From positions 122,787,308-122,851,307 of the forward strand of contig NC_133397.1 in NCBI RefSeq assembly GCF_047511655.1: a stretch of 64,000 nt of DNA, written 5' to 3'. A model generated the notes under the pieces. The model was given only the letters and a program-made list of their open reading frames with translations, searched no databases and was not told where the DNA came from. The stretch comes from Castor canadensis. Lineage: Eukaryota; Chordata; Mammalia; Rodentia; Castoridae. Positions 1-10,348 of this stretch are shown piece by piece. Made by a program: the position numbers and the translations under genes. How positions within the stretch are numbered: the first letter of the stretch is position 1; every line of letters starts with the position of its first letter.

Positions 1-2045
1 ACAATGGTAGTTACTTTTTTGAGCTATTTCCTTCCTTCTATTTCTCTTCTTTCACTTTATCTTCTTGTGTGGTCTATTTTTATATGCTTTCTCCTGTTCA
101 CTTGAACTTTATGGACCTTGAACCTGTCATATATGTACTTTCAGTTCAGGAAAGATACTAGTTTCCAAGGACTGCATATGCTGCATATCCTTGTATTCAG
201 GCCTTTTTACAAGGATGAGATTAATTTACACAGGAATTAACATTTTATCACAAGTCAAGTAAGTTTCACCCATAGCAATTTGGTCTTTATGATATCCAAG
301 GTTTAAAGTGCTTCTCAGGAAAAAAAATCTGTAAGTATAAACCTATAAAATGGGTAAGTGAAAGGGTAGCTTTCACACATGGCAGTCAGTTGGCCCCTCC
401 TCCTTGGTACTGAACTGAGATTTAGGAAATCAGTCTCTGGCATTCACTGCAGGTCACTGTGACTCTAGAGTCATCAATCCTCTCTATGAAATGCTGTTCC
501 ACCAGAATCTAAGAAATCTCAACAAACATAGCTAGCACTTATTTCAAAAGCACATACTCTGTGTCTAGTCTGCAATGAGAGAGAAATGGGGAACTGTCTC
601 TACAGTGAGCTGAAAACACCAAAGATCTAACCTCAGCATTCCCCCACTTCCCAGTAGTTGGTCAATGCATTACAAAAACCATTCTTCCTATCTGCAATAC
701 CACAGTGCCTGTATGGCACTGCTCATTCTCACCTATTTCTGGTACCAGCAGGTGTTCTGTTTGTTTTACTGTGGGTGCAGGGCTCTTCTATGAGAAACTA
801 CTAAGAACAGTCTTAGTTTCATAAGTTTAGGATTTAGGAATATGAAAAAATATGGAAACTCCTGATAAGTAGGTTTTGGTGGTAATAGAAATATTTAGTG
901 TAAGTGTGTGTGTGTGTGTATACTTTAAGAAATTGATCCTAACCAGTGAATCTGCTGCAGATAACATTCATATCCAGGCTTGTCTTCAGAGTTGCTTTCC
1001 CAGATGCTTTTGGCTCTCTACAATGTGTTTCCACTAGTGTGGAGTGGCTAAGAATTGCTGTGTGGTCATCGCAGGTGGGCCTCATTTCTCTCTATCTCAC
1101 ATCCAACGTCCAGTTTCTTAATCCTTGTATGAAGCACATAGAATCAGGCAAGCTGGTTGAAGAGACAGATTGTCATAAGTGGTCAAACTTAAGCTCATCA
1201 TTCTGAGACAATCAGCCTTATCTCAGGTTCAATGTCAGTGGCAGTCATTACTGCTATTTACCAAACATTTCTGTTACTGCCCCATTGTAGGCACACGGAA
1301 GGCTTCAATTTCTATGTCCCCTTTTTGTTAGGAAGGGGACAATGTGACCTGTTCTGCCCAATGAGTTACAAGTAAAATATGTGTCCCTTTGGGGCTAAAA
1401 CACTAAATTATCATTGTAAGACTCTTCCAATCCCCACCTACCCATACCTTCCTTGATATTTCTTTCTCGTTGCATGGTAACTAATGAGGTTAAGAAAACA
1501 GCTCACCCATGAACCTGGGTCCTTGACTGACTTGGATAAACTGGCCCTACTGCCACAAAACGGGTATGAAACATGAACAAGGGATAGACTTTTGCTGCTT
1601 TTAAGCTGAGCTTCTAACCCACCTTGGCCAACATCTACACTCTTGGACAGGTAAAGTTGGGTGTAACAGGAGAAGGAAAATACCACAGAGCGGAGCAAAG
1701 CTGACCCTAGACGTAGTCGGACTTCTTGCCTATGAGTCACAATCTTCACTTGGCTCAAATTCCCACTAAGATTCCTTTAGTCATGGCATACTTCAGCACT
1801 AAGTGCTTCACTACTAACAGCTTCTCAGATAGCTTCCCAGTGAGGCTCTACACACGAGATAACATAGAAAGGCCTAAAAATAATGTGGCTACATTATGGC
1901 AATACTTTGAAGTGAACTCTCCGCAGTTTTCAAATTTAATTCAACACATCACACTCAGTACAATGGTAAAGACAATTGTGTGAGTCACCTTAATATACAA
2001 AAGCTCAAGTTTGTGGGTGACAAAATCCACTTGTATTTCTAATTG
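1..2045. other. Non-coding flank, no gene recognised
   Basis: No open frame here resembles a known protein and no exon-like frame with splice borders was found. A short TG dinucleotide run lies near 904-919. The stretch around 1240-1400 reads like an old interspersed repeat, but I cannot name the family. Confidence 0.5.
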
Positions 2046-2173
2046 TGTGGGCTGGCTCACACTTGTAATTCCAGCACAGGTGCTGGAGGATCATGGTCTG
2101 ACACTGGTCAGGGCAAAAAAGTGTAAGATCCGACCTGAAAACTAAAGTCAAAAGGGCTGGAGGTGTGGCTCAA
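2046..2173 (+). repeat. B1-ID SINE, truncated in the ID part
   Basis: A B1-like left part ('ggctcacacttgtaattcc') is followed by the linker 'aaagtcaaaagggctgg' and the first bases of the ID-like part ('aggtgtggctcaa'). The element stops abruptly at the edge of the inverted-repeat arm that begins at 2174. The middle ('tcatggtctgacactggtc') belongs to the same subfamily as the SINE at 6913-7112. Confidence 0.8.
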
Positions 2174-2680
2174 GTTATTCTTCCAAACAGTTGGAGGCCT
2201 CCAAAAGGAGAGCCTCGTTCAGGAGCAGCAAAGGTGTTTGTTGTATATCCTTCTGGTCACTTTGTTTATCCTGTGATCTCTAGGCTACGCTCAGAGAAAA
2301 CCTGTAAAATAAGTGGGTGCCCATTCCAAATCCATCCACCTATCAAACATCATGCCAAAATTCTGAAATTACCTGTTTTGACTACTTTAGGTCAAATAAC
2401 ATTTCTAAAAAGGGCATAGTCACAGTTTTCTGAAACATGGAGAGAGAGAGCAAATGCATTTATGGGTTCTGTACATACAACACTTTCAGAAGTAGGTTAG
2501 GGAAGAATTCTGTTCTCAGTTACATGTGTTTCTGTATGTCTTACTAGCTCTCAAAGGGTTCCATGTCAAAGTAACAAGTCACACACTATTTTGTGTTTGA
2601 TCTCCTCATTTTAAAGCTATGGAATTCCAGAAAAACAAAAACCACAAAATCTCACAATCTAGTTTCCCTGGATTGATAAC
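2174..2680 (+). repeat. Arm 1 of a long inverted duplication
   Basis: This segment is closely similar to the reverse complement of 6348-6906 over nearly its whole length. Shared blocks include 'tatccttctggtcactttgt', 'acatcatgccaaaattctga' and 'tggaattccagaaaaacaaa' and their complements. Arm 1 lacks about 55 bases that arm 2 has next to the outer end. Both arms end at a GTTAT or ATAAC hexamer-like border. I do not recognise the sequence as a known repeat family. Confidence 0.85.
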
Positions 2681-2744
2681 TTTGTGGGGCAGGCACTGCG
2701 ATCTCCATGAGCTGCTGATGTTGGTTATTTATTGGTTCATCTGG

Positions 2745-2885
2745 AAGACATTCCGATTGGGCCTTTGTATACATTGACTTATTCACTGCTTACAGCAAGC
2801 CCAGAAAAGCTGAGACTCAGAGTTTAAATAAGTTTTCTGAAGGCATCCACTATTGTCAGATCCAGGATTCATATCTAGGTCTAAT
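2745..2885 (+). repeat. MIR-like remnant
   Basis: The order 'attcactgcttacagcaagcccagaaaagctgagactcagag' (given in part), 'aataagttttctgaaggc' and 'ggattcatatctaggtct' follows the core of the mammalian MIR SINE. It is strongly diverged. Confidence 0.45.
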
Positions 2886-3070
2886 TTGAAGTCTGTAATT
2901 GCTTGGTGGTGTGGTATGTGCCATGCAGGGATTATAATCACCAGGAATTTAATGTCTACTGGGAAGATGACTAAACAGCACAGACATTTCCTGATATAAA
3001 ACTGAGAAGAACTCTGGCAAAGATAAGTAAACATAGCCAGTAACTTCCTCTTGTGAAAAACTGTTCCTCT

Positions 3071-3098
3071 GAGAGTCAGAATGCCAATGTTATTGATC
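3071..3098 (+). repeat. 28-bp third fragment of the inverted duplication
   Basis: The 28 bases match 6330-6357 in direct orientation with two mismatches. They include the first ten bases of arm 2 (GTTATTGATC) plus 18 bases of its outer flank. Similarity stops on both sides. Confidence 0.7.
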
Positions 3099-3478
3099 TG
3101 TGCTAAATTTCAGCCTTCATTATCTCCTGTCAGCAGTATCTCCCCACTCAATCCATTAGTTTTCATTACAGTCTGAAATTAAACCCTAAACCGTGAATCT
3201 ATAATCACATTTCTTTCTTCTCCATAAATGTTTGCTGGACTCCTGCTACCCACAGGGGAGAGTAACCCAGAGTCACAGCCTGGCATAGAAGATGCCTTGC
3301 ACTCTAGCTACAGCTTTCTTCTTGAACCTCCTTTCCTGACATTCTATTTCTGGATGCTTTCCTTCTCCCATTTCTGTGTGGAAGGCTAGTCACAAAATAC
3401 CTTTTCCTTCCCACTCTATCTCATCGTCTTTTAGGTCTGCATGGTTTGGAATATGGCTGAGATTCCTTCTCTTTGACT

Positions 3479-3504
3479 AAAAAAAAAAAAAAAAAAAAAA
3501 AAAA
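3479..3504 (+). repeat. Poly-A run of 26
   Basis: Uninterrupted A tract just upstream of a plus-strand SINE. It may be a retroposon tail or a simple repeat. Confidence 0.9.
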
Positions 3505-3511
3505 TCACTGT

Positions 3512-3714
3512 ATAGCTGGCTGTGGTGGCTGTGGTAGCCCACAAGTGTAATCCTGGCTACCCAGGGGACAGAGGCAGGAGGATTGCAAATTTGAGGCCAG
3601 CCCAGGCAAAATTGGCGAGAATCCTTCTCAAGAACAAAATAAAAATGAAAGGGCTGGGGATGTAACTCAAGCATGAGGCCCTGGGTTTAATCCTTAGTAG
3701 CAAAAAAAAAAAAA
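3512..3714 (+). repeat. B1-ID dimeric SINE
   Basis: The B1 part has 'gtaatcctggctacccag' and 'ttgaggccagcccaggcaaa'. The ID-like part has 'gggctggggatgtaactcaa' and 'gaggccctgggtttaatcct', and a poly-A tail of about 14 follows. Confidence 0.85.
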
Positions 3715-3757
3715 AATCTCTTTATTTCTATTTTTGCTTGGCATATAAAATATCTTG

Positions 3758-3842
3758 TGTGCTGGGGATGTAGCTCAGTGTAGAGGGCTAGTCTAGCATG
3801 CACGCACTTGGGTTCAATCACTAGGACCCCCACACGTACACC
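3758..3842 (+). repeat. ID-type tRNA-derived SINE
   Basis: The sequence 'gctggggatgtagctcagtg' followed by 'cacttgggttcaatcac' gives A-box-like and B-box-like regions of an ID element. It stands alone, without a B1 partner. Confidence 0.8.
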
Positions 3843-4099
3843 AAGAGTTTTCTTTGTTTAATGCACACACTGGATGGGTTTGGAGATAAGTGCATGTTCA
3901 CAGTCCTATAAGCCTATCCACCTCCTCCTCCCCCTTGATTTTCCCACGTAGAAAACATCTTCAAAACCAGCTCCAACGTTAGCTCTTCCACAGCACCATT
4001 GCCAGCAGCCCAGGCAAAGTTCATCAGACAGCCCGAGAGACCAGGAAAGCACTTTCTTCTATTTACAACATTATGCTATAGCTTATCTGTGCATTTTGT

Positions 4100-4212
4100 C
4101 TTTTCTACTAAATTGGGAGCAGGACCTAGAATATCTTTACATGTTTGTGTTTCCTGTAACTTGCACAGAACTCAGCATACTGCAAGTGCTCAAAAATGCT
4201 TGATGAATAAAA
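4100..4212 (+). repeat. L2 3'-end fragment
   Basis: A diverged copy of the L2 tail: 'gagcaggacctagaatatct', then a cytosine/thymine-rich stretch, then 'tgcaagtgctcaaaaatgct' and 'tgatgaataaa'. Confidence 0.45.
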
Positions 4213-4681
4213 GGAGAAACTTTCCCCCTTAGTTTATAAACATATAAATCGCCAGTCTCCAATGATAACTCAATCACAGACACAGAGTTCCTATCAAAAT
4301 AATTTTGTGCCTCTGAGCACTGAATTCTCACAAGTGTTCCACTAAACAAGACAGGCGGTTCTCCAGGATTTTAACACAAATAGTTAGGTAAGCAGCTCTG
4401 CTATTTTAAGCATTCTGTCATCTCCCTCTTGTCTCCAGAACAATTGTAGAAGGAGCTCTGTGCTGGCACTGATGACTTAGGAATGCAAGCTCTAAGAGCT
4501 GCCACTGCTGTTTGTCTTCCTGTCACCCACAACCCTGTGAGAAGGCCTGCTGCACCATGTGAGGAATCCTGATGCAGAGCAGATAAAGACAGATGGCAAA
4601 GTCCCCGTGTGGGTCTGTGATGGATCAGCTGCAGAACCACAGATTAACAACACTTTTCTTCCTTGGTGCATGGCTATTCAT

Positions 4682-4684
<3 letters not shown>

Positions 4685-4717
<33 letters not shown>
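4685..4717. repeat. (AC)n microsatellite
   Basis: 33 bases of uninterrupted AC dinucleotide. Confidence 0.95.
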
Positions 4718-4718
<1 letters not shown>

Positions 4719-4842
4719 CTGTCTCTACCCAAGACCAGAAATAAATGGTAAGAATGAGAAGAACATGCACAACTTATTTGGACACATTCCTTAAAATTTT
4801 TCTTCCATTAGTCTTCCTTTTCTGATCCATAAATGCCCTATT

Positions 4843-5695
4843 TTTTTTATAAGAGTGAAATTTTTTTTATTGTTGTGCTGGGTGGAGGTACATTGTGGCA
4901 TTTACAAAAGATTTACAATATATCAAATATGTCATAGTTAAATTCACCCCCTCCATCATTCTTTATCCTGCCCTCCCCCCATTCCTGGAACAGTTCCAAC
5001 AGGTCTCATTTTTTTCATTTACATATCTGTGTGCATAATAGTTTTACCATATTCACCTTCCTTCACCCTTTCTCCACCTCCTCCCCTCCCACTAGTACCC
5101 ACCTCCCAGACAGAACTTGTTCTGTCCTCCTGTTCTCTGATTTTGTAAAAAAAAAAAAAGACATTTTTGTTTAAGATAGATATATAGGGATTTTCATTGT
5201 GACATTTCCATGTGTATCTATATTATAACCCAAATTGATTCATCCCTTTATTTTCCTCCTTTGTACCTTAATTCCCTTGCTGTGGTGATTTCAACAGGTT
5301 TAAAACTTCTATGTTCATTCTTGTATAGGAAGTACATCAACCATATTCACCTTCTTAAATTCCTTCTTTTACCCTCCCTCTCTCCGTAGTGTGACCTGTT
5401 TTTCATAATATTGCTTTTATTTATATTAGGTCTGTATTCCACATATGAGAGGAAACATGCGGCCTTTGACTTTCTGAGCCTGACTAATTTCACTTAAGAT
5501 GATCTCCAGTTCCATCCATTTACCTGCAAGTGACAAAATTTCATTCTTCTGTGTGGCTGAGTAAAATCCCATTCTGTATAAATACCACGTTCTCTTTATC
5601 CATTCGTCAGTAGTGGGGCATCTTGGCTGTTTCCATAGCTTGGCTATTGTGAATAGTGCTGTAATAAACACAGGTGTGCAAATGCTAAAGGCCCC
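4843..5695 (-). mobile_element. 5'-truncated L1, ORF2 C-terminus and 3' UTR
   Basis: On the minus strand, a frame ending near 5426 encodes the L1 ORF2 C-terminal tail, with '[20 protein letters not shown]' and '[14 protein letters not shown]'. The same tail occurs in the L1 at 22605-26320, but this copy is more diverged (for example SATQKNE against AAMKKNE). The 3' UTR follows down to a T-rich, poly-A-derived run near 4843-4870. Only the last part of ORF2 is present, so the insertion is heavily 5' truncated and inactive. Confidence 0.85.
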
Positions 5696-5799
5696 ATTTA
5701 AAGTGTGTCTGGCAGATGCCTCTCTGAGCTGCTCAGGTGCAGTTTTACCAATGTCAATGTCCCCCACTGTTGCCACACTGTTCGTAGTCATTCCCAGTC

Positions 5800-6329
5800 A
5801 TCTGTGAGTTTTCCCCTTGCAGACAAGTGTGTTTATTGGCTCCTATCCCAGTGACAGAGAGCATATGGACTGACTCATTCTGCTGTAGCCAGTTCAGAAT
5901 CAACAGTTTGCCTTTCCTCAGCTAATGAAACCTTCAAATCAGACAGCTGATTATATTCTTTTGCAGACATGACCAGAATATCTGGGAGCAAAGAACTATC
6001 ACAATCCTAGCAGCTATTTATTTTGGTTTACTTTGGATTTGTCACTCATTCTTCCTACCTCACAGTTTAGGCACACCACAGAGGTCATTTCATCAGTTCC
6101 ACCTATAAAAACATGCCTCACACTGGGATGCACTGTGGCATCTTGAGATACCTGTTAAAATTGGAAGACAAGATTTGGCACTTTTAAGAGCTCCCTTACA
6201 TAGTGAAAAAGATGAAATATGTATTTTGTTGTCTAATGAAAATGCATATTAGATCTTGCTATATAATTTGGATTACCAAAGCTATGATTGCTGAAAATGG
6301 CTTTTACTTCAAAAATAGACTAGAAGATT
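5800..6329. other. Non-coding spacer, nothing recognised
   Basis: Between the old L1 and arm 2 of the inverted duplication I see no exon, RNA gene or recognisable repeat. Confidence 0.4.
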
Positions 6330-6347
6330 GAGAGTCAGAATGTCAAC

Positions 6348-6906
6348 GTTATTGATCCAGGGAAACTAGTTTGTGAGATTTTGTGATTTTTGTTTTTCTG
6401 GAATTCCATAACTTTAAAATGAGGAGATTGAACACAAAATTGTGTGTGACTTGTTACTTTGACATGGAACCCTTTGAGAGCTAGTAAGACATACAGAAAC
6501 ACATGTAACTGAGAACAGAATTCTTCCCTAACCTACTTCTGAAGGTGTTGTATGTACAGAAACCATAAATGCATTTGCTCTCTGTCTCCATGTTTCAGAA
6601 AACTGTGACTATGCCCTTTTTAGAAATGTTATTTGACCTAAAGTAGTCAAAACAGGTAATTTCAGAATTTTGGCATGATGTTTGATAGGTGGATGGATTT
6701 GGAATGGGTACCCACTTATTTTTCAAGTTATCCCTGAGCATACCCTAGAGATCACAGGATAAACAAAGTGACCAGAAGGATACACAACAAACACCTTTGC
6801 TACTCCTGAACGAGGTTCTCCTTTTGAGGCAGGGGTCTGCACAGATCCTGTTGGCTGTAGGGAAAGTGTTACTTTATTAACATATACAGTTGTTTGGAAG
6901 AATAAC
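6348..6906 (-). repeat. Arm 2 of a long inverted duplication
   Basis: Inverted partner of 2174-2680. At the inner end 'gttattgatccagggaaact' corresponds to the complement of 2661-2680. At the outer end 'gtttggaagaataac' corresponds to the complement of 2174-2188. About 55 bases near 6834-6890 are absent from arm 1. The spacer between the arms is about 3.7 kb and includes an L1 and SINEs. Confidence 0.85.
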
Positions 6907-6912
6907 TGTGTA

Positions 6913-7112
6913 GGCTGGGCATGGTGGCTTACACTGTAATTCCAGCTATGTGAGTGCACAGGTAGAAGGTTCATGGTCTGAGATTGGTCAGGGCATAAAA
7001 GCACAAGACCTGACCTGAAAACTAAAGTCAAAAGGGCTGGCAGTGTGGCTCCAGTTGGCTGCTTAGCAAATGTGCGGCCCTGAGTTCAATCCCTATTACC
7101 ACCAAAATAAGA
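6913..7112 (+). repeat. B1-ID dimeric SINE
   Basis: The B1 part begins 'gctgggcatggtggcttaca'. The linker is 'aaagtcaaaagggctgg' and the ID-like part ends 'gccctgagttcaatccctat' and 'taccaccaaaataag'. It lies directly beyond the outer border of arm 2 and is in the same strand orientation as the SINE next to arm 1, so the SINEs are not part of the inversion. Confidence 0.85.
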
Positions 7113-7295
7113 AAATTTGTGTCTCGGGGACATGCTTGTGCCTATGTGTATGTTTGGATCATTGACTCAGACTGGACAACAAATGAAGCTTGTTTTTTCC
7201 TGGATTTCCTCCCATGGGGAGATTCCAAAGGTGATCATACTTACAGAACCTAAACCCCTCCAGACCATCTTGTTATAACTCCACCAATGGGAAGT

Positions 7296-7392
7296 GTAGT
7301 GCAAGTGGTAGGGAACTGACTATGCACACCCTAAATTACACGCATGAAGCCCTGATTTCAAACCACAGTCCTACCCAAACAAATCCACCAAT
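7296..7392 (+). repeat. Diverged ID-like SINE
   Basis: The pieces 'gtgcaagtggtagggaactg' and 'gaagccctgatttcaaacca' match the ID-like half of the local SINEs, with substitutions. Confidence 0.5.
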
Positions 7393-7937
7393 GAGTCAAA
7401 CTAAACTAAATAAGTTAATCTGCACTGTGAGGGGATTTTTATGTCACTAATTATTTTGTGGTAAAAGGAGATGAATTCTAATATAAGTGAATTTCTGTCT
7501 CTGAATCTCTGTACAGTTGCGGTGGCACACAACTTCACTCAGTCCCTGCTCTCCTTTCCCTCTAAACCCCATAGCCTCACTCTGTGGACTTCCATCATCT
7601 ACAGTGTGGGTGGGAGGAGGAGCCTTCTGGTAGTAGGTCATTTGTCCTCTCAAGTGACTGCTGAGAATTTGCCATCTTTTATAGTACAGTCCCTTCAGAT
7701 CTGTCCTAATCCCATTCCTCACTTCCTGAAAATAAGAGTATTTTGTCAAGATAAATATGTACCTGTTTTATTCCAGGAGAGTTTGCCACCTTCCCCGTCA
7801 CTGCAAGCCATCAGGACTTGGGTCATTTTGTCCTGAGACAAACAAAGGTTTCTCACTGGGACTCTCCCCTCTCCCTCTTTTGTTTCCCTCTCTTTGTCTT
7901 CTCATCCTCCCCTTTCTCTTTCCTTTCTCTCTGGCCA

Positions 7938-8292
7938 TTATGGCCTGATAGGAAATGTCCCCCACAAGTTCATGGGTTGAATACTTGGTTCCCAGCTGGT
8001 GGTGCTGTTTGGGAAGTGTGGAAACTTTAGGAGATGAGGCCTCATTGAAGGAATTAGGCCTCTGGGGGCCTTCCTTTGAAGGATGTGCCTGGCCCCCATC
8101 CCTTCCTCTCACTTTGCTTCCTTCCAGCACCTGTAACACACACTCTGGCCACCATGATGTTTTGCCTAAGCACTTCAGGCCAGTCAACCATGGACTGAAT
8201 TCTCTGAAACCATGAGTCAAAATAAATCATTCCTCCCTTAAGTTGTTTATGTCAGGTATCTTCTCACAGAAACACGACAGGTAACTGATACA
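7938..8292 (+). mobile_element. Solo LTR of MaLR type
   Basis: The order is that of mammalian MaLR long terminal repeats. 'gatgaggcctcattgaagga' comes first, then a C-rich stretch, then 'ctgaaaccatgagtcaaaat' with an AATAAA signal at about 8222. It ends 'gtaactgatacac'. No internal retroviral sequence is attached, so it is a solo LTR. The subfamily is not certain. Confidence 0.65.
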
Positions 8293-8609
8293 CTGGCGAA
8301 AGGGAATCTTCTGCTATGATTGAGCATCCCAAAGGCCTCATGCAAATATTTAACGGACATCTCAAAGGTCACTTATTCAAAATCAGGCTTCTGTGTTTAG
8401 TTCCCTACACTACCATTTCTTTGACATTCTCCAGCTCAGAAAATGACCCTTCCTCACAGTCATGAACCCAGACTTGGAAATCATATTTGACTCCACTCTT
8501 TTCCTTGTTCCATTTATGCCAGATTTCCACCAGCTCACCCTCAAGTCCAGCCCTCACCCTTTCTACTTTGCTTGTATCTCTCAGAGAGAGATTTTTTAAT
8601 TTTTTAAAT

Positions 8610-8926
8610 TTGGTCCCCTCAAATTAAAATCCTAACCCGCAGGTGATGGTCTTAGGCGGTAAGACCTTTGGGAGGTGATTTAGATCAAGATGGCAGCACC
8701 CTCATGAGTGAAATTAGTGCTTTATAAGGCATGACACCTCACCCCTTCCACCACATGAGGGCACAGGAAGAAGACTCCATTTATGAACCAGAAAGTGACC
8801 TCCCCAGACACTGTGTCTGCCAATGACTTACCTTAACTTTCCTGCCTCCAGAACTATGATATATGAATTCCTATTGTATTTATAGTTTATGGGATTTTGT
8901 TATAGAAACCCAAATGGACTAAGGCA
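8610..8926 (+). mobile_element. Solo LTR, MLT1-like
   Basis: The blocks follow the MLT1 consensus in order: 'aaaatcctaaccc', 'ggtgatggtcttagg', 'cctttgggaggtgatttaga', 'tgcctccagaactatgat' and 'gggattttgttatag', ending in 'aaatggactaaggca'. It is an ancient, diverged solo LTR with no viral genes. Confidence 0.75.
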
Positions 8927-9664
8927 GCTGCCTCATTTTCCAATTCACCTATTTATCTCCAACAGCAATTTCTAGCATTTCTCAATCAAAAGAGGAAAAT
9001 GTGAGATGCTCACTCAGTTTGTATCTTTAAATATTTAGAAGTATTAATAAGTATTCTGAGAACTTTTTCTATTTACTGAAAGTCTTTTGGGGGGGGGAAT
9101 AAAGTCAGAAACTGAGATTTGCTGGACTTTTGTGTTTTGTTCAAGAATTTTATTTTTCTCTTGGCTGTCAGTTTTTGAAATAAATGTATTACATTAGGTC
9201 ATGACCTTATTTGATTGTTGTGAGTGAAAGAGATGTTTTCCTTAAAGCTATTTCTTAAATTCTGTATTAAGAAAGAAAAATTCTGTGAGGAAATGTCTAT
9301 TGATGGTCTCAAAGCAGACCTCAAATAATATTTACATAAAATTTAATTTAATAATAGACAATGCTAAACTATGTTGGACAGGAATGCATTGTCAAGAGGT
9401 AAAGCTGTAAAGAAATTTTAAAAAAACTGAATACAATGAATATCCACATGGTGATGGCTCTGGGGGAGGGAAGAGGCTGGACTCTGGAAGGAACAACAGG
9501 TCGCAGGAGTCCGGGGGTTGGCTACGTGGTGGATACACCATCTTCGTTTTCATGTGTATACTAAACTCTTTGCATGGGTTTCGTATATTTTCCCCATATT
9601 TTGAAAAGCCTAAAAATCAGTAACAGCACTAAACTGTAAAACATTCTTCCTTAAGAGAAAATAT
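8927..9664. other. AT-rich non-coding stretch
   Basis: I see no gene, and no repeat that I can name. A run of nine G lies near 9091-9099. Confidence 0.4.
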
Positions 9665-10262
9665 TAGGCTCCTCACTCACTTCATGGTCTCCAGTGGTTT
9701 CCTGATGCCATCAGAATCAGATCCAAACTCCCTGCTGTGGACTCCAAAGTTTTACAGGATCTGGTGCCCATCACCCCACAACTTTTCTCCCATATATCTC
9801 TTCTTGCTTTCTAAGTCCCACTCTCTCCAGCCCTCAATTCCTGGAAGAAGTCAAACTCAGGCTGAAGTCAAGTTCTTGTACTTGCTGTTTCTTCTGCGTA
9901 GAATATTCTTTTCCAAGCTCCTCCCAAAGCTGGTGCTACCTCAGACGCCATATTAATTTGCTAGTTTATCATCACTTAGGTGCCACCCCTTAACCTATGA
10001 CCTCATCTTCATTAATAACCCCCATCCCGGCACCCTCCCCATTTCCCTGCATTGTTTCTGTCATAAACTAAGTATTTCATAAAATTATTGAACAGAAAAT
10101 AGCATTTCATATAGCTAGTACTACTTGAAATTGTTTGTACATTTAGGGATTTTTTTTGCCACTTTCTATTAGACTATAAACTCCACGAAGCAGGAAAATT
10201 TCTGCCTTATTCATTCTTACCTCTAGCACCAAAAAGTGTACCTGATACCTAATTGGTGCTCT
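9665..10262 (+). repeat. L2 LINE 3' fragment
   Basis: A diverged L2 3' region: 'cagatccaaactccctgctg', 'tctggtgcccatcacc', 'gtacttgctgtttcttctgc' and 'actataaactccacgaagca', ending near 'taattggtgct'. The frames inside are chance shadows and have no coding function. Confidence 0.75.
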
Positions 10263-10348
10263 TCCTCCTTCTTCTTTTTCTGGTGGACTAGGGTTTGAAC
10301 TCAGTTCCTTGAGCTTGTTAGGCATATACTCTACCAGTCCAGCTCTCT
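10263..10348 (-). repeat. ID-like SINE
   Basis: In reverse complement this gives the ID-like order. On the plus strand one reads 'ctagggtttgaactcagttc', 'gttaggcatatactctacca' and 'gtccagctc'. Confidence 0.75.

Noticed and set aside
3758-3842. Possible tRNA gene because of the 'gctggggatgtagctcagtg' start and 'gggttcaatc' B-box
   Set aside because: It lacks a foldable cloverleaf and anticodon arm. It is a tRNA-derived ID SINE.
7447-8220. Cluster of overlapping frames of up to 140 codons on both strands
   Set aside because: They lie across an old MaLR LTR and C/T-rich sequence. No domain, no intron borders and no codon signal.
9684-9956. 90-codon plus-strand frame
   Set aside because: It lies entirely within an L2 3' fragment.
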